A stretch of DNA of 64,000 bases, taken from NCBI RefSeq assembly GCF_001697185.1, contig NZ_CP014224.1, positions 2,836,501 to 2,900,500 of the forward strand, given 5' to 3'. The notes under the pieces are model-generated. The model did not search any database. It was not told the origin of the DNA and saw only the letters and a program-made list of their open reading frames with translations. This document shows, piece after piece, positions 45,060 through 54,126 of the stretch. This DNA comes from Wenyingzhuangia fucanilytica (GTDB taxonomy: Bacteria > Bacteroidota > Bacteroidia > Flavobacteriales > Flavobacteriaceae). Numbering within the stretch: the first letter of the stretch is position 1; the number at the start of each line of letters is the position of its first letter. A program made the position numbers and the translations under genes.

Positions 45060-45614
45060 CTACTCAATAGAATCTAACTTAGAAAAAAAGAAATCTTCTT
45101 CTATTAATTCTTTTTCAAAATCATTTTGCTCATATATCGCATTGATTTTGGTGTTAATCATTCTAAAAATAGTAAAAAGCCCTTGGGTTTGTTTAATAAT
45201 TTCATCAACAGTAATCGCAGGAATATCTTTCATTTCTTGCAACCTTAATGCTTGGTTAAACAAAACATTCATTCTTGCTCTCATCCCTCTTTCATCTAAT
45301 ACTTTTACGGTAATAGAATCTCGCATCAATTCAACATCTTTAACCAATTCTTCTGCTGCATTTAATGCCTCATTAGGAGTAGTTTCTTTTAATCCCTCTA
45401 AAGCCTTGGTTACTTTAAAATATCCTTTCCAATCTACAATAGAATCTTTATAAATGATTTTTATAGGAGCTATAGAATCAAAAACAATAGTTTCGTCTTT
45501 GGTATTTAAATACTTTTCATTTTTAGCTGTTTCCTTAACAGACTTTTGTGTTTTCTTTTGCTCACAAGCAATAAAAACAGTGCAGAAAATTACAAATAGG
45601 GCGATGTATTTCAT
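45060..45614 (-). CDS. Hypothetical lipoprotein
   Basis: Start at the ATG at 45614 (MKYIALFVIFCTVFIAC), giving a lipoprotein signal with the lipid-modified Cys17; the first ATG two codons earlier is possible. 184 residues, helical and acidic, with the two helices LNAAEELVKDVELMRDSITV and RGMRARMNVLFNQALRLQEM. No family recognised. Convergent with recX, 9 bp between their ends. Confidence 0.7.
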   Translation of the reverse strand: MKYIALFVIFCTVFIACEQKKTQKSVKETAKNEKYLNTKDETIVFDSIAPIKIIYKDSIVDWKGYFKVTKALEGLKETTPNEALNAAEELVKDVELMRDSITVKVLDERGMRARMNVLFNQALRLQEMKDIPAITVDEIIKQTQGLFTIFRMINTKINAIYEQNDFEKELIEEDFFFSKLDSIE

Positions 45615-45765
45615 ATACACAAATATATAAGAATCTTATTGATGATGATGTTATGGTTTTAAGATTTCTATAAATCTAATCGGTTTAAAATCAAATTTAA
45701 ATAAATAAAAAAATAAACGATTATTTTATGGATTGCTAATATATTTGCAATAAACAAAATCATTT

Positions 45766-46242
45766 ATGTTAGTAGATTTTAATCAGCTTGAAAACACCGC
45801 CAAAGTTTTTTTATATCCTAGCAATAAAAAGTTCCATCCCGAACTACTTTCAGAAATTGAGGCTAAAGTAAACGATTTTGTATCTCAATGGTGTGATAAA
45901 AATGATATTGAAGCAGGTTTTGATATTAAATACCAACGCTTTATTATTATTGCCATTAACAACACCAAACCAATTACAACAACCATTATTGATGAATTGG
46001 TTAGTTTTATTTTTAAACTTCAGCTAGAACACGAAATTGAATTGTTAGACAAATTAAATGTTTGCTTTAAACAGGGAGAATTTGTGCAATACAAAGATGT
46101 TAAGGAGTTTAAAAAACTAATCAAAAACAAAAGTGTAAATAAAAACACCATTGTTTTTGATAATTTAATTAACACCAAAGAAGAACTAGAATCTGACTGG
46201 GAATTACCCGCAGAAGATACTTGGTACTCTAGGATGTTTTAA
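45766..46242 (+). CDS. Small Bacteroidota protein annotated elsewhere as 'ABC transporter ATPase'
   Basis: 158 residues of a conserved Bacteroidota family: an N-terminal VFLYPSN..FHPELLSEIEAKVNDFVSQW block, IKYQRFIIIAINN strand, and the ending VFDNLINTKEELESDWELPAEDTWYSRMF (D, N, W and E positions conserved). It contains no Walker A, Walker B or LSGGQ motif, so the database name is wrong. Function unknown. A TATATTTG element at 45740-45747 gives a leader of about 12 nt. Confidence 0.75.
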   Translation: MLVDFNQLENTAKVFLYPSNKKFHPELLSEIEAKVNDFVSQWCDKNDIEAGFDIKYQRFIIIAINNTKPITTTIIDELVSFIFKLQLEHEIELLDKLNVCFKQGEFVQYKDVKEFKKLIKNKSVNKNTIVFDNLINTKEELESDWELPAEDTWYSRMF

Positions 46243-46244
46243 AG

Positions 46245-47564
46245 TTACTTTTGACTAAAAACAATAGGTAAGCTAAACAACAAATTCACAAACTTTCCGC
46301 TTTCTGGCAAACAAGCAGGAATAAGCACAGGTAGTTTACTCAATGCTTTTTCTACTTGATGTTGTACTAAAATACTTTTTGAAGCAGATTTCACTTTAAC
46401 CTCAGAAATCTCCCCAAAAACATCTACCTTAAACATCACATATATTTTATATTTCTCGTCTTTGGTTACAGGAAAATACTTTGCAAACTCTTTTACATCA
46501 ACATACTCTTTAACACTCTCGTTTACAGCTACCGAAAAATCTAACTTATGTTGAGATCCCTCATCTTCATCTCTATTTTTCATTAACATTACAGCAATAG
46601 TCTTTTGCCCTTTAACAATACGACTGTTGAATCCGTTTTTATCAGCAGAAAAAACCTTTCTCTTTTCTATTTTCTTCTTAGAATTTAAGGTATGCGTAAT
46701 GAAAGTATATTTTTTCTTTTTTGAACTCCAGTTTTTCCATTTTCCAAACGGAAACCCTTCTTTGTTTACCCCTTCACAAACTAACTTTCCTTTATTACTA
46801 TAAATTGTATGCGCTCCATCAGGAATTCCATTCTTATAATAAGCTTTGTCTCTAATAGAGTATTTTCCATCTAATACATCATCCAAATATATGGTTTGTA
46901 ACAATCCGTCTCCTCCATTCATTTGAGAGGCAAGTAAAACATTACCATTTATATCATAAATATCTGAGATATAAATCAATCGTTCGTTCTCATATGCTCT
47001 CTCCTCTAACAATTGACCATTTGGATAAAAAAGTTTAACCTTTTCTTTAATGGAATCAGTTCTTATCACTTCTTTTTTAAGTCCTAAACCAATTTCTTCT
47101 TTACTATAATTTACTTTGTTAATAGGATCATAAGAGTAATATTCTACAAGCTCGTTTTTATTATTGTACCTAAGAATACTATCTAACCTACCTTTATCAT
47201 TATAATATTCCTTAGAACTTAAAACGTCTTTTTTAAACGAATACCAAAGTCCCACCTTTTTTCCTTCGTGAAAAGTTCCTTTTTGAAGATAGTTTTCTTC
47301 TGGATCTTTATAAATCCATTCTCCTTCCTTTTGATCGTGTTTATAACGACCACTAACCACAACATCTCTTTTAAAAAATTCTTTATAGTAGCCGTGTTTT
47401 AAAGAATATCCATGCTTTGGATCTATACCGTTATCAATTACCTGATATTCTCTTTTAGTATTTGAAACTCCTTTTAATTTTTCTTTAACAACTTTTATTT
47501 TAACATTTTGGGCAATACTAAAATTCATGACAAGGCTCATCATGAACAAGGCAATTAATCTCAT
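46245..47564 (-). CDS. YwqK/MORN-repeat protein with TonB-like C-terminal domain
   Basis: 439 residues: signal peptide (LIALFMMSLVMNFSIAQ), about nine MORN-like repeats (GYYKEFFKRDVVVSGRY, GIPDGAHTIYSNKGKLVCEG and others, 50-290), a basic linker, then a TonB-C-like domain (about 350-435; YKIYVMFKVDVFGEISEVKV followed by VEKALSKLP). Such combinations occur in Bacteroidota envelope proteins of unknown role. It is a relative of the protein at 1250-2116 by its repeats but not by domain order. Confidence 0.72.
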   Translation of the reverse strand: MRLIALFMMSLVMNFSIAQNVKIKVVKEKLKGVSNTKREYQVIDNGIDPKHGYSLKHGYYKEFFKRDVVVSGRYKHDQKEGEWIYKDPEENYLQKGTFHEGKKVGLWYSFKKDVLSSKEYYNDKGRLDSILRYNNKNELVEYYSYDPINKVNYSKEEIGLGLKKEVIRTDSIKEKVKLFYPNGQLLEERAYENERLIYISDIYDINGNVLLASQMNGGDGLLQTIYLDDVLDGKYSIRDKAYYKNGIPDGAHTIYSNKGKLVCEGVNKEGFPFGKWKNWSSKKKKYTFITHTLNSKKKIEKRKVFSADKNGFNSRIVKGQKTIAVMLMKNRDEDEGSQHKLDFSVAVNESVKEYVDVKEFAKYFPVTKDEKYKIYVMFKVDVFGEISEVKVKSASKSILVQHQVEKALSKLPVLIPACLPESGKFVNLLFSLPIVFSQK

Positions 47565-47600
47565 AGTTTTTTTTCTAAAAATAGATAAAATAGACCAATA

Positions 47601-47635
47601 AAAAAGAGGGATGTTAAATAAACATCCCTCTTTTT
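47601..47635 (-). terminator. Terminator of the ftsX-truB operon
   Basis: AAAAAGAGGGATGTT and AACATCCCTCTTTTT around a 5-nt loop, 20 bp after the truB stop. Confidence 0.9.
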
Positions 47636-47654
47636 AAACTTTTATATTTTTTGA

Positions 47655-48365
47655 TTAATTATCCACAATGGGTTCCAAACCAAAGTCTTTTAAAAATTGT
47701 TGAACACTAATTGCTTTGTCTACATTAAAATCTCCAATTTTGGTTCTTCTTAATGCCGATAAATGCGAACCTGTTTGTAAGGCTTTACCAAAATCATAAG
47801 CTAAGGAACGAATATAAGTTCCCTTACTACAAGCCACTCTAAAATGAATATTAGGAAAATCTATTTCGGTAATTTCAAACTCCGAAATGGTTATTTTTCT
47901 TGATTTTATTTCAGTAGTTTTTCCTTCTCTAGCCAATTCATACAAACGTTTCCCTTCCTTTTTAATGGCAGAAAAAATAGGTGGTTTTTGATCTATTTCT
48001 CCCACAAATTGTTTTGTGGCTTCATAAATCATTTCTGATGTTATATGATCTGTAGGAAAAGTTTCATCAATCTCCGTTTCTAAATCGTAACTAGGTGTGG
48101 TTGCTCCTAAAACAATAGTACCTGTGTATTCTTTGTGTTGAGCTTGATAAGTTTCAATTTTCTTAGTAAACTTTCCTGTGCACAAAATTAATAAACCTGT
48201 AGCCAAAGGATCTAAAGTTCCTGCATGACCCACTTTTATGTTTTTAAGACCAAAGTGTTGTTTTATTACCCATCGCAATTTATTAACCACCTGAAAAGAT
48301 GTCCAATGTAACGGTTTATCTATCAACAAAACCTGACCTTCTTTATACTCCTCTAATGTTTTCAT
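47655..48365 (-). CDS. truB: tRNA pseudouridine(55) synthase
   Basis: 236 residues. Catalytic aspartate Asp52 in GHAGTLDPLATGLL; PLHWTSFQVVNKLR at the start and SKGTYIRSLAYDFG near residue 190 complete the TruB signature. It makes pseudouridine 55 in the T loop of tRNAs. The C-terminal PUA domain is short. The gene abuts uppP (stop and start adjacent) and ends the operon. Confidence 0.97.
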   Translation of the reverse strand: MKTLEEYKEGQVLLIDKPLHWTSFQVVNKLRWVIKQHFGLKNIKVGHAGTLDPLATGLLILCTGKFTKKIETYQAQHKEYTGTIVLGATTPSYDLETEIDETFPTDHITSEMIYEATKQFVGEIDQKPPIFSAIKKEGKRLYELAREGKTTEIKSRKITISEFEITEIDFPNIHFRVACSKGTYIRSLAYDFGKALQTGSHLSALRRTKIGDFNVDKAISVQQFLKDFGLEPIVDN

Positions 48366-49160
48366 TTACGATAAAAATGTATAAGTAATAGCAATTAATC
48401 CTACCACTGCGCAGTAAATAGAAAAATAAATCAACTTGCTTTTTTTAACCAAAGCAATCATCCACTGACAAGCAATTAATCCTGCAATAAATGCAGCAGC
48501 AAAACCAGCTCCCATAGGAATCATTTCTTGAGAAGAAATATGGATATCACCTCCTAAAAGATCTTTGGCAATTTTTCCTAAGATTAAAGGCACTACCATT
48601 AAAAATGAAAATCTTGCTGCTTTATTTCTATCCACTCCTAAAATTACAGAAGTAGAAATTGTTGCACCAGATCTAGAAATACCAGGCAACATAGCAATCG
48701 CTTGAGAAATTCCTATAATAATTGATCCTACTACAGACACATCTTTATTAGTTGTTTTGGCTCTATCTGCCAACAATAAAAGTACCGCTGTTACCAACAA
48801 CATGGCTCCAACAAAAAGAATTTTTCCTCCAAAAAAAGACTCCAGTTCTTTTTCAAACAGCAAACCAATTGTTACTGCAGGAATCATAGACAAGACTATT
48901 TTTAAAGAAAACATAAACTCATCGTTTACCTTAAACTGAAACAATCCTTTTAAGATTTGAAACACTTCTTTTCTAAAAATAACAATGGTGCTTAATGCAG
49001 TAGCAAAATGTAAAATAACTGTATAGGTTAAACTTTCTTCGGGTACAGAATTGTCTCCCAATATAAACTTTGCTATTTCTAAATGCCCACTAGACGATAC
49101 TGGTAAAAATTCTGTTAATCCTTGAATTATACCTAAAATAATTGCTTCTAAAATTCCCAT
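48366..49160 (-). CDS. uppP: Undecaprenyl-diphosphatase
   Basis: 264 residues, about eight membrane helices. The two active-site regions are visible: GLTEFLPVSSSGHLE (15-28, with Glu17 and His26) and PGISRSGATIS (about 158-168, with the arginine). It recycles the lipid carrier for peptidoglycan and exported polysaccharides. One base separates it from the DUF3098 gene upstream. Confidence 0.96.
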   Translation of the reverse strand: MGILEAIILGIIQGLTEFLPVSSSGHLEIAKFILGDNSVPEESLTYTVILHFATALSTIVIFRKEVFQILKGLFQFKVNDEFMFSLKIVLSMIPAVTIGLLFEKELESFFGGKILFVGAMLLVTAVLLLLADRAKTTNKDVSVVGSIIIGISQAIAMLPGISRSGATISTSVILGVDRNKAARFSFLMVVPLILGKIAKDLLGGDIHISSQEMIPMGAGFAAAFIAGLIACQWMIALVKKSKLIYFSIYCAVVGLIAITYTFLS

Positions 49161-49161
49161 G

Positions 49162-49401
49162 TTATTTTTTTGATGGTTTTGCTAGAATGGCCCAAATTTC
49201 AATTCCAAAACCAATTAACACCAAAGTAGGTGCTAGTCTAATTCTTCTAAAATTATATATCGCTTCGTTAAATACTTCTGGGTTTTCAGAACCTCCACCA
49301 GACATTAAAATAAAACCAAGGGCAATACATGCCAAGCCTATCAACATCAGTTGATAATTTCTTTTCCCAAACACAAAGTCTGATGCAAATTTTTGTTTCA
49401 T
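49162..49401 (-). CDS. DUF3098 membrane protein
   Basis: 79 residues, two membrane helices (LMLIGLACIALGFILMSGG and TLVLIGFGIEIWAILAK) joined by the conserved loop GSENPEVFNEAIYNFRRIRLAP. The DUF3098 family lies between ftsX and uppP across Flavobacteriia, as here. Possibly a partner of FtsX; function unknown. Confidence 0.9.
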   Translation of the reverse strand: MKQKFASDFVFGKRNYQLMLIGLACIALGFILMSGGGSENPEVFNEAIYNFRRIRLAPTLVLIGFGIEIWAILAKPSKK

Positions 49402-49404
49402 AAC

Positions 49405-50283
49405 TTAAAAATAAAGTTGATCTGTTTTTAAACGTAAAAATCTTTGCGTAGCCATAAAAGCACTCGCTGCGGTAATAATAATTGCTGATGCAAAAATACC
49501 TCCAACCACTAAAGCCAAAACTTTTACATCTTCTAACAACGCTAAAGCAGGTAATTTATGGTTTATTTTATAACATATTATCAATAAAATAGAAGATGCA
49601 AAAAATGCTCCTGCCAAACCTAAACGCACGCTTCCTAAGATAAATGGTTTGCGAATAAAAGCTTTGGTAGCCCCAACCATTTGCATGGTTTTGATGGTAA
49701 ATCTTTTTGAATAAATAGATAATCTAATAGAACTGTTTAATAACAATACAGATATAAATGCCAATACCGATGCTCCAACAATTAACCAAAACCCTATGGT
49801 TTTAATATTTTTAGTTAACAAATCTACCAAAGGAGCATCGTAAGCTGCTTCTTCTATAAACTCATTTTTTTCTAATTCTTTTTTGATATACACCAACTGT
49901 GCAGGACTAACAAAATCTGCCTTTAACCTAATTTCGTAATAACTTTTTAAAGGATTATCTCCCAAAAAGCTTAAAAAATCTTCACCAATATCTTTACTAA
50001 ATTCTTCTGCAGCTTGCTTTTTAGAAACAAACCTTATTCTATTAGTATAATCTTTATCCGTTAAAAACTTCTTTAAAGCAATTTGTTGTTTGTCTGATAT
50101 ATTGTTTTTTAAATACAAGGTAATACTAACCTTTTCTTTAAAATAACCACTTAAATTACGGTATTTTAAAACTGTTAATCCTAAAAAACCAACCATTAAT
50201 AAAACCATTGTAATACTTAACACTACAGATAAGTAAGAGGCTTGTAAACGTCTTTTTTGATACTTTTCAAAAGATTTTGACAT
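49405..50283 (-). CDS. ftsX: Cell division protein FtsX
   Basis: 292 residues: N-terminal helix (SYLSVVLSITMVLLMVGFLG), a periplasmic domain (about 45-160) that activates peptidoglycan hydrolases, then three helices in the ABC permease pattern with the conserved RLSIYSKRFTIKTMQMVGAT coupling region (about 188-207). It works with the ATPase FtsE, which is not encoded nearby. First gene of ftsX-DUF3098-uppP-truB. Confidence 0.95.
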   Translation of the reverse strand: MSKSFEKYQKRRLQASYLSVVLSITMVLLMVGFLGLTVLKYRNLSGYFKEKVSITLYLKNNISDKQQIALKKFLTDKDYTNRIRFVSKKQAAEEFSKDIGEDFLSFLGDNPLKSYYEIRLKADFVSPAQLVYIKKELEKNEFIEEAAYDAPLVDLLTKNIKTIGFWLIVGASVLAFISVLLLNSSIRLSIYSKRFTIKTMQMVGATKAFIRKPFILGSVRLGLAGAFFASSILLIICYKINHKLPALALLEDVKVLALVVGGIFASAIIITAASAFMATQRFLRLKTDQLYF

Positions 50284-50344
50284 GGTGTAATTTCAATAAT
50301 TTGTCTGCAAGGTACTATCAAAAAATGATTATTAAAAATTTTGT

Positions 50345-50432
50345 TATCAGTATAAAGTATTAAGTATTGAGTATTAAGTTTATTCCCTAAATAATTCTTA
50401 ATTCGTAATTGTAAAATCGTAATTCATAATCG
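50345..50432. repeat. Degenerate AT-rich repeat tract upstream of rbfA
   Basis: Three copies of the phrase AGTATTAAGT/AGTATTGAGT (50356-50380), then AATTCGTAATTGTAAAATCGTAATTCATAATCG-like short repeats. The first phrase recurs in both orientations at 52058-52084 and 52321-52341, so this and the later element belong to the same repeat family, bracketing rbfA and the permease gene. Confidence 0.55.
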
Positions 50433-50440
50433 TATCTTTG
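50433..50440 (+). promoter_or_regulatory. -7 element of rbfA, leaderless configuration
   Basis: TATCTTTG ends four bases before the ATG at 50445, just as at 43899-43906. No -33 partner is visible because the region is repeat sequence. Confidence 0.5.
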
Positions 50441-50444
50441 CTGC

Positions 50445-50840
50445 ATGGAAGAAACAAATAGACAAAAGAAAATAGCAGGGGTTATTCAAAAAGATTTAGC
50501 CGAAGTTTTACAAGCTGATGCAAGAAATGGTTTACGTGGTGTAATTATTTCTGTATCAAAAGTAAGTGTTACTGCAGATTTAGGACAAGCTAAAGCTTAT
50601 TTAAGTGTATTTCCATCTGAAAAAAGAGAGGAAATTATTAAAGCTGTAAATGCCAATGTAGTAGGAATTCGTCATGAATTGGCGCAACGTACCAAACACC
50701 AACTAAGACGTATGCCTAACTTATTATTTTTTGGAGATGATTCTTTAGATTACATTGAAAACATTGATGATTCTTTAAAAGGAAAAGATGTAAACCCTAT
50801 TTACAATCCTGAAATTTTAGACAAAAGAAAAAAATCTTAA
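50445..50840 (+). CDS. rbfA: Ribosome-binding factor A
   Basis: 131 residues, KH-type fold: start with RQKKIAGVIQKDLAEVLQ, middle VSVTADLGQAKAYLSVFP and end RTKHQLRRMPNLLFFGDDSLDY. It matures the 30S subunit and 16S rRNA. The next gene starts 4 bp on. The gene is surrounded by repeat tracts. Confidence 0.96.
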   Translation: MEETNRQKKIAGVIQKDLAEVLQADARNGLRGVIISVSKVSVTADLGQAKAYLSVFPSEKREEIIKAVNANVVGIRHELAQRTKHQLRRMPNLLFFGDDSLDYIENIDDSLKGKDVNPIYNPEILDKRKKS

Positions 50841-50844
50841 GCTT

Positions 50845-52044
50845 TTGAGGTTTCCACTATACATTGCCCAACGCTATTTAAAATCTAAAAGTGGTAACAA
50901 TATCATCAATCTTGTTACCATTTTGGCTTGTATGGGTGTAATTGCTGGAACCACAGCCCTATTTATAGTTCTTTCTGTTTTTTCCGGAATAAAAGACTAT
51001 AGTTTAAGTATTTTAGATGTAGATACTCCTGATATCCGCATCAGTCCTAATCAAGGAAAAACTTTTTTGGTTGATCACAATTTCATCCAAAAATTACAAA
51101 ACACACCAGATTCTATTTTTTATACCAAAACTATAGAAGAACGTGCCTTTTTTAAAAATAAAGACAAAGAAGAAATTGCTTATATCAAAGGGGTTGATAG
51201 TCTTTTTAACAAAGTAACTCCTTTAGATTCTTTGGTCATGGTTGGAGAGTGGTTTGCTGCTACTAGCACCAATGCCTGTATTACAGATTATCAATTAACC
51301 AGAAAACTAGATTTAAACGTTTATACCGATTTACTTCAAGTTTATGTACCCAAAACAGGAAAAGGATACATCACCAATCCTAGCAATGCTTTTACTACCA
51401 TAAAACCTCAAGTTGTTGGGGTAATTTCTAATCAAAACCAGGAAGAGAATAAGTTTGTATATGTTCCTTTAAGTTTGGCGCAACAACTTTTAAGTAAAGC
51501 TTCTAATGAAGTTAGTTATATTGATATAGCTTTTAAAAACAAAACAAACCCAAACAATACGATTAAGTATTTAAAGGAAAACTTTCCGAGTTATAAAATT
51601 TCTAAACGAGAAGAAATTAACGGTTCTTTTTATAAAATTTTAAATTCCGAAAAACTAATTGCTTATTTGGTTTCTTTGTTGGTTGTAGTGATGGTTTTAT
51701 CTAACACTAGCGGAACTATTATTATGGTGATTGTAGATAAGAAAAATGACATCAAAACCCTATTAAATATAGGAGCTCCATTAAAAAAAGTAAGACGTAT
51801 TTTTGGTATCTACGGATTCTTATTAAATGTAGTAGGAATGCTTATTGGATTGGCTATTGGAGTTATTGTTGTATTTGCACAACTGCACTACGAACTAGTA
51901 ATGATTACTCCTACCATTGCTTACCCTATTTCTTTTCAATGGGAAAACATTTGGGTAGTTTGTATTACAATAATTGTTTTTGGAGCCTTAGCAAGCTTAT
52001 TGGCTAGCGGTAGAATTTCAGAAAGATTTGTAAAAAGAAGATAA
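50845..52044 (+). CDS. LolC/LolE-type ABC permease
   Basis: 399 residues from a TTG start at 50845; no ATG is available before residue 31 and the TTG leads into the family's normal RFPLYIAQRYLKSKSGNNIINLVT beginning. Four membrane helices with a large periplasmic domain (about 55-260), FtsX-like core (SLLVVVMVLSNTSGTIIMVIVDKKNDIKTLLNIGA). It should work with an ABC ATPase in lipoprotein release toward the outer membrane. The ATPase is not encoded here. Confidence 0.9.
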   Translation: MRFPLYIAQRYLKSKSGNNIINLVTILACMGVIAGTTALFIVLSVFSGIKDYSLSILDVDTPDIRISPNQGKTFLVDHNFIQKLQNTPDSIFYTKTIEERAFFKNKDKEEIAYIKGVDSLFNKVTPLDSLVMVGEWFAATSTNACITDYQLTRKLDLNVYTDLLQVYVPKTGKGYITNPSNAFTTIKPQVVGVISNQNQEENKFVYVPLSLAQQLLSKASNEVSYIDIAFKNKTNPNNTIKYLKENFPSYKISKREEINGSFYKILNSEKLIAYLVSLLVVVMVLSNTSGTIIMVIVDKKNDIKTLLNIGAPLKKVRRIFGIYGFLLNVVGMLIGLAIGVIVVFAQLHYELVMITPTIAYPISFQWENIWVVCITIIVFGALASLLASGRISERFVKRR

Positions 52045-52052
52045 CTCTAGAT

Positions 52053-52344
52053 AATACTAAGTACTGAGTATTGAGTATTGAGTAGTTAGTGGATTTGTTC
52101 TCGACTTCGCTCGAACACCTAATAAAATTATCTAGTAAAATATCAAGTTTGATATTGAAAAACCAACAATTAGCCTTTAAAAAGGTTATTCTCAAAAGAC
52201 TCATATACCGATTAGGTCATCGAGCGGAGTCGAGATGATATTTTTTTAAACAAACACATTGGTTTAAAGAAGTTTATTTAGAAAACCAACATCTAATTAC
52301 GAACTATTGCGCTGTGCTTTGTACTCAATACTTAATACTAAGCA
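52053..52344. repeat. ~290-bp MITE-like element with inverted ends
   Basis: The ends are imperfect inverted repeats: at the left CTAAGTACTGAGTATTGAG (52058 on) and at the right TACTCAATACTTAATACTAAG (52322-52342). Inside is a second inverted pair, TCTCGACTTCGCTCGA (52100-52115) and TCGAGCGGAGTCGAGA (52219-52234), 15 of 16 complementary. No gene. It fills the whole gap between the permease gene and dusB. The inner palindrome resembles dispersed repeats known from flavobacterial genomes. Confidence 0.6.
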
Positions 52345-53355
52345 TTACTTCTGCATCAATTTTTCTTGAGCAATATTTCCAAACCTATCTAAAACTTCGT
52401 TCATCACATCGTACACTCCTTGTGCTGTGTCTTCGGTCACCAATCGGATTCTGTAGTCTTTAAAATCTCTAATTCCTTTAAAGTAATTTGCATAATGTCT
52501 ACGAGTTTCCATCACGGCTTGAACTTCATTTTCTTTCCAAGCAATTTCCATTTCTAAATGTCTACGAGCAACCTCAACCCTATCCTCTATAGAAGCCATT
52601 GGTAAATGCTCTCCTGTAGCCATAAAATGTTTAACTTCTTTAAAAAACCAAGGATTTCCAATAGCAGCACGACCAATCATACAACCATCTAAACCGTAAT
52701 CATCTCTCATTTCAATAGCACGTTCTGGAGAAGTAACATCACCATTTCCAAAAACAGGAATATGCATACGCTGATTATTTTTTACCGCTGCAATTCTTGT
52801 CCAATCTGCATCTCCCTTATACATTTGAGCACGAGTACGTCCATGAATAGAAATGGCCGCACAACCTACGTCTTGTAAACGTTCTGCAACTTCTTCTATC
52901 ATAATAGAATTCTCATCCCACCCTAAACGTGTTTTTACTGTTACAGGTAACTTGGTATGTTTTACCATTTCTTTGGTTAAAGAAACCATCAAATCGATAT
53001 CTTTTAAAATACCTGCCCCAGCACCTTTACTTACCACTTTTTTTACAGGACATCCAAAATTGATATCAATAATATCTGGTTTAGATTGCTCTACAATTTC
53101 CACCGTACGTAGCATAGATTCTAAGTTAGCACCAAAAATTTGTATTCCAACCGGACGTTCTTTTTCGTAAATATCCAGTTTTTTTACACTTTTTGCGGCA
53201 TCTCTAATCAATCCTTCGGATGATATAAATTCAGTATACACCAAATCTGCACCTTGTTCTTTACATAAAGCTCTAAACGGAGGATCACTAACATCTTCCA
53301 TAGGAGCTAACAACAAAGGAAAGTCGCATAATTCTATATCACCTATTTTTACCAT
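52345..53355 (-). CDS. dusB: tRNA-dihydrouridine synthase
   Basis: 336 residues, TIM barrel with FMN. Visible signatures: LLLAPMEDVSDPPFR (start of the barrel), INFGCPVKKVVSKGAGAG with the catalytic Cys, SIHGRTRAQMYKGDADW and VFGNGDVTSPE, followed by GRAAIGNPWFF. It reduces uridine in the tRNA D loop. Belongs to the DusB group. Confidence 0.95.
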   Translation of the reverse strand: MVKIGDIELCDFPLLLAPMEDVSDPPFRALCKEQGADLVYTEFISSEGLIRDAAKSVKKLDIYEKERPVGIQIFGANLESMLRTVEIVEQSKPDIIDINFGCPVKKVVSKGAGAGILKDIDLMVSLTKEMVKHTKLPVTVKTRLGWDENSIMIEEVAERLQDVGCAAISIHGRTRAQMYKGDADWTRIAAVKNNQRMHIPVFGNGDVTSPERAIEMRDDYGLDGCMIGRAAIGNPWFFKEVKHFMATGEHLPMASIEDRVEVARRHLEMEIAWKENEVQAVMETRRHYANYFKGIRDFKDYRIRLVTEDTAQGVYDVMNEVLDRFGNIAQEKLMQK

Positions 53356-53470
53356 AACGTACTGATTTTAAAGTTCCCAAAAAATTGGATGGCAAAGATA
53401 CAATATAAGATTTATCAATCTACAATAACAATTCAAGAATTTTTACTTACTGTAAATCAACCATCTAAAA

Positions 53471-53507
53471 ACAAAAACCCTGTAATAAAATTATCACAGG
53501 GGTTTTG
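53471..53507. terminator. Hairpin next to the first cassette repeat
   Basis: ACAAAAACCCTGT and ACAGGGGTTTTGT pair with one bulge around an AT-rich loop. Probably the terminator for the leftward gene pair (53662-54700), which is read toward it; the dusB start is on its other side, so 53356-53661 holds this hairpin and the first direct repeat and no gene. Confidence 0.55.
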
Positions 53508-53521
53508 TTTTCGTTTGAGTC

Positions 53522-53635
53522 CTTGTGGGACAACAAACAAATTTCAGGTACTTAAGTAAATAATAGTCCTTTTTATTACTAATACTTTTTCTTTCCCGAT
53601 ATTTTCCCGAGAACTATAACGTGTCGCTATTGTAC
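53522..53635. repeat. Direct repeat, copy 1 (cassette-like boundary)
   Basis: 114 bp downstream of the beta-flower gene. It begins with CTTGTGGGACAAC (53522-53534) and ends with a 55-bp block (53581-53635) that is 53/55 identical to 54187-54241. Between them lies an unrelated AT-rich segment. The 55-bp block contains TTTCCCGATATTTTCCCGA and CTATAACGTGTCGC. Confidence 0.8.
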
Positions 53636-53661
53636 GTTAAATAGAATTTAATAGTGTTTTT

Positions 53662-54099
53662 TTAATCATCAATACCTTGTAAAAGAAACAACTTAAAATT
53701 CATTGATCCCCATGAGCTACTTAGGTACGGTTTGTATGGAGCATATTCTCTGTAGCTTTTATATGGCTTATATTCTTTATATCCTTTATATGGTTCGTAG
53801 TTAGTGTACATACTTGTAGCTTCTTTTGTTACACCCATAGCATTGCCATCATGGTTTCTTACAATACCATTAATGAACCAACCTAAATGAACTCCGTTAA
53901 AGCCATAAACATGAAATTCTCCATTGTTCTTATATAAGTAAGCAACTGGTTTTCCTCCCCATAAATAAATAGTTAAATCCTCATCATCTGTACTGATATA
54001 AGCCGTTGCATCTCCTTTAGAATTAAATAAAGATATATCTCCTTGAGCTAAAGCGGTTAAATTAAATATCAGTACTAATAAAATTATAATTTTTCTCAT
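53662..54099 (-). CDS. Secreted 4-fold beta-flower-like protein
   Basis: 145 residues: signal peptide (KIIILLVLIFNLTALAQG), then the beta-flower pattern with four short hairpins (DISLFNSKGDATAYIS, TIYLWGGKPVAYLY, HVYGFNGVHLGWF, RNHDGNAMGV). A low-complexity tail (about 101-131) repeats Y-K/E-P-Y-K units. The name matches the bacterial 4-fold beta-flower family as I know it; function unknown. It is enclosed between the two copies of a 115-bp direct repeat, so it is a unit that could be exchanged or mobilised. Confidence 0.7.
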   Translation of the reverse strand: MRKIIILLVLIFNLTALAQGDISLFNSKGDATAYISTDDEDLTIYLWGGKPVAYLYKNNGEFHVYGFNGVHLGWFINGIVRNHDGNAMGVTKEATSMYTNYEPYKGYKEYKPYKSYREYAPYKPYLSSSWGSMNFKLFLLQGIDD

Positions 54100-54126
54100 G
54101 GTCTTATATTTTCTAATACTCTAAAT

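Noticed and set aside
45766-46242. ABC transporter ATPase
   Set aside because: The family is often named so in databases, but Walker A, Walker B and the ABC signature are absent and the protein has only 158 residues.
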